NCBI RefSeq assembly: GCF_023705585.1
Contig: NZ_BOQE01000001.1
Location: forward strand, 588,501 to 652,500
Length of the DNA stretch: 64,000 nucleotides
Source of the DNA: Collibacillus ludicampi
GTDB lineage: Bacteria; Bacillota; Bacilli; Tumebacillales; BOQE01
Direction: 5' to 3'
Every line of letters begins with the position of its first letter. Positions within the stretch are counted from its first letter, which is position 1. Position numbers and translations under genes: made by a program. Below, in pieces: positions 63,350-64,000 of this stretch. Below the pieces are notes generated by a model. That model was not told the DNA's origin. It did no database searches and worked only from the letters and a program-made list of their open reading frames with translations.

Positions 63350-64000
63350 TTAATGACTCGAAACCATTGATTCAATTCCCCTGCCTAAAGCATGTGCCAA
63401 TTGTTTGAGTTCCTGCATCAGGATATGGAACTGTTCCGGATCGAGGGATTGTGCCCCATCGGAAAGCGCTTTGGACGGATCCGGATGCATCTCCATGATC
63501 AAACCGTCCGCGCCTGCTGCCAATCCCGCTTTAGCCGCCGGCGGAACATAGGCGCGCACGCCTGTCGCATGGGAAGGATCGACGATGATCGGCAGATGGC
63601 TGAGATGTTTGACAACGGGAACCGCATTGATATCCAGCGTATTCCTGGTCGCGGTTTCGAATGTGCGGATCCCGCGTTCACATAAGATGACGTTCGGGTT
63701 CCCTTCTGCCATGATATATTCAGCGGACATTAACCATTCCTCGATCGTTGCCGACAACCCGCGTTTCAGAAGGACAGGTTTTTGCGTTTTGCCGACCGCT
63801 TTTAATAAGGGGAAGTTTTGCATATTGCGTGCCCCAAGCTGAATCACGTCGACATACTCTTCAAATAATGGCAAATGTTCGATATCCATTAGCTCTGTCA
63901 CCACGGGCAAACCCGTTCGTTCTCTCGCTTCCGCAAGAATTTTCAAACCCTCTTCTTTTAATCCCTGGAACGAATAAGGGGATGTACGCGGTTTGAATGC
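63350..64000 (-). CDS. aroF: 3-deoxy-7-phosphoheptulonate synthase (N-terminus outside window)
   Basis: First enzyme of aromatic amino-acid synthesis, condensing phosphoenolpyruvate with erythrose-4-phosphate. The 216 residues present begin [14 protein letters not shown] and run through [57 protein letters not shown] and [11 protein letters not shown], the order of the AroF/KdsA-like barrel. The frame is open to base 64000, so the N-terminal part is outside. In many Bacilli the N-terminus carries a chorismate-mutase regulatory domain; that cannot be seen here. Confidence 0.95.
   Translation of the reverse strand, partial: AFKPRTSPYSFQGLKEEGLKILAEARERTGLPVVTELMDIEHLPLFEEYVDVIQLGARNMQNFPLLKAVGKTQKPVLLKRGLSATIEEWLMSAEYIMAEGNPNVILCERGIRTFETATRNTLDINAVPVVKHLSHLPIIVDPSHATGVRAYVPPAAKAGLAAGADGLIMEMHPDPSKALSDGAQSLDPEQFHILMQELKQLAHALGRGIESMVSSH

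Overview
The window is chromosomal DNA from a spore-forming, Gram-positive member of the Bacilli. The evidence is strong AGGAGG-type ribosome sites, frequent GTG/TTG starts, T-box and ZTP riboswitches, a CotF-like coat protein, a SpoVB-like flippase, sporulation-kinase-like sensors and B. subtilis-like gene pairs (alaR-alaT, ytqA-ytqB). An Alicyclobacillaceae- or Effusibacillus-type lineage is a guess only. No rRNA, tRNA, CRISPR array, prophage or recognisable transposase gene was seen.

Layout, left to right. 1-13.2 kb: a Nudix hydrolase cut by the window edge; proC behind a proline T-box; small genes (GNAT, L,D-transpeptidase, mnmM/ytqA tRNA modification, alaR-alaT, a Cys-rich miniprotein, CotF-like, IDEAL-domain protein); the proBA operon behind a second proline T-box; and a GAF/PAS histidine kinase. 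13.3-19.3 kb: thioesterase, the UPF0237-UPF0210 pair, a soluble chemotaxis-type protein, a compact GH15-like glycosidase and an MFS transporter. 19.4-25.3 kb: a leftward three-gene glucan operon (DUF4912, a GH57-GT4 fusion, and a nucleotidyltransferase fused to a phosphomannomutase-like domain with degraded active-site loops). 25.5-34.0 kb: MFS, XRE regulator, folD under a ZTP riboswitch, leuCD divergent from a LysR gene, and a MaoC-like hotdog protein. 34.1-40.8 kb: a two-component system divergent from an aldehyde dehydrogenase and a secreted copper amine oxidase. 41-48.6 kb: a LysM-3D wall protein, a Zur-boxed zinc ABC operon, an amino-acid permease, pgi and a YgjP-like metalloprotease. 49-64 kb: SpoVB-like flippase, mnmA, ilvD, EamA transporter, asparaginase, PAS kinase, TRIC-family protein, MFS, a MarR/ABC-2 efflux operon, a YitT-family protein and the C-terminal part of DAHP synthase.

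The most unusual signal is a family of dispersed, nested palindromes at four loci: 10.75-11.19, 29.80-30.19, 33.30-33.56 and 50.71-51.19 kb. Two hairpin modules recur. Module A has arms around ATATGCTTTGCG and a GGTCGTCTCGCA core. Module B has arms around GGGTGGGT and ATCGCTTTGCG with a GGTCGTTCCGC core. They occur alone, A inside A, A inside B, or A-B-A. One A copy is a perfect 47-bp inverted repeat, and another carries a matching change in both arms. They lie only between genes, but two loci fall inside transcription units (T-box to proB, and leuC to leuD).

Metabolically the window links proline supply (two T-boxes reading a Pro codon), branched-chain steps (leuCD, ilvD), alanine transamination, one-carbon metabolism (folD), wobble-uridine modification of tRNA (ytqA, mnmM, mnmA), glucan metabolism, zinc uptake and amine oxidation.
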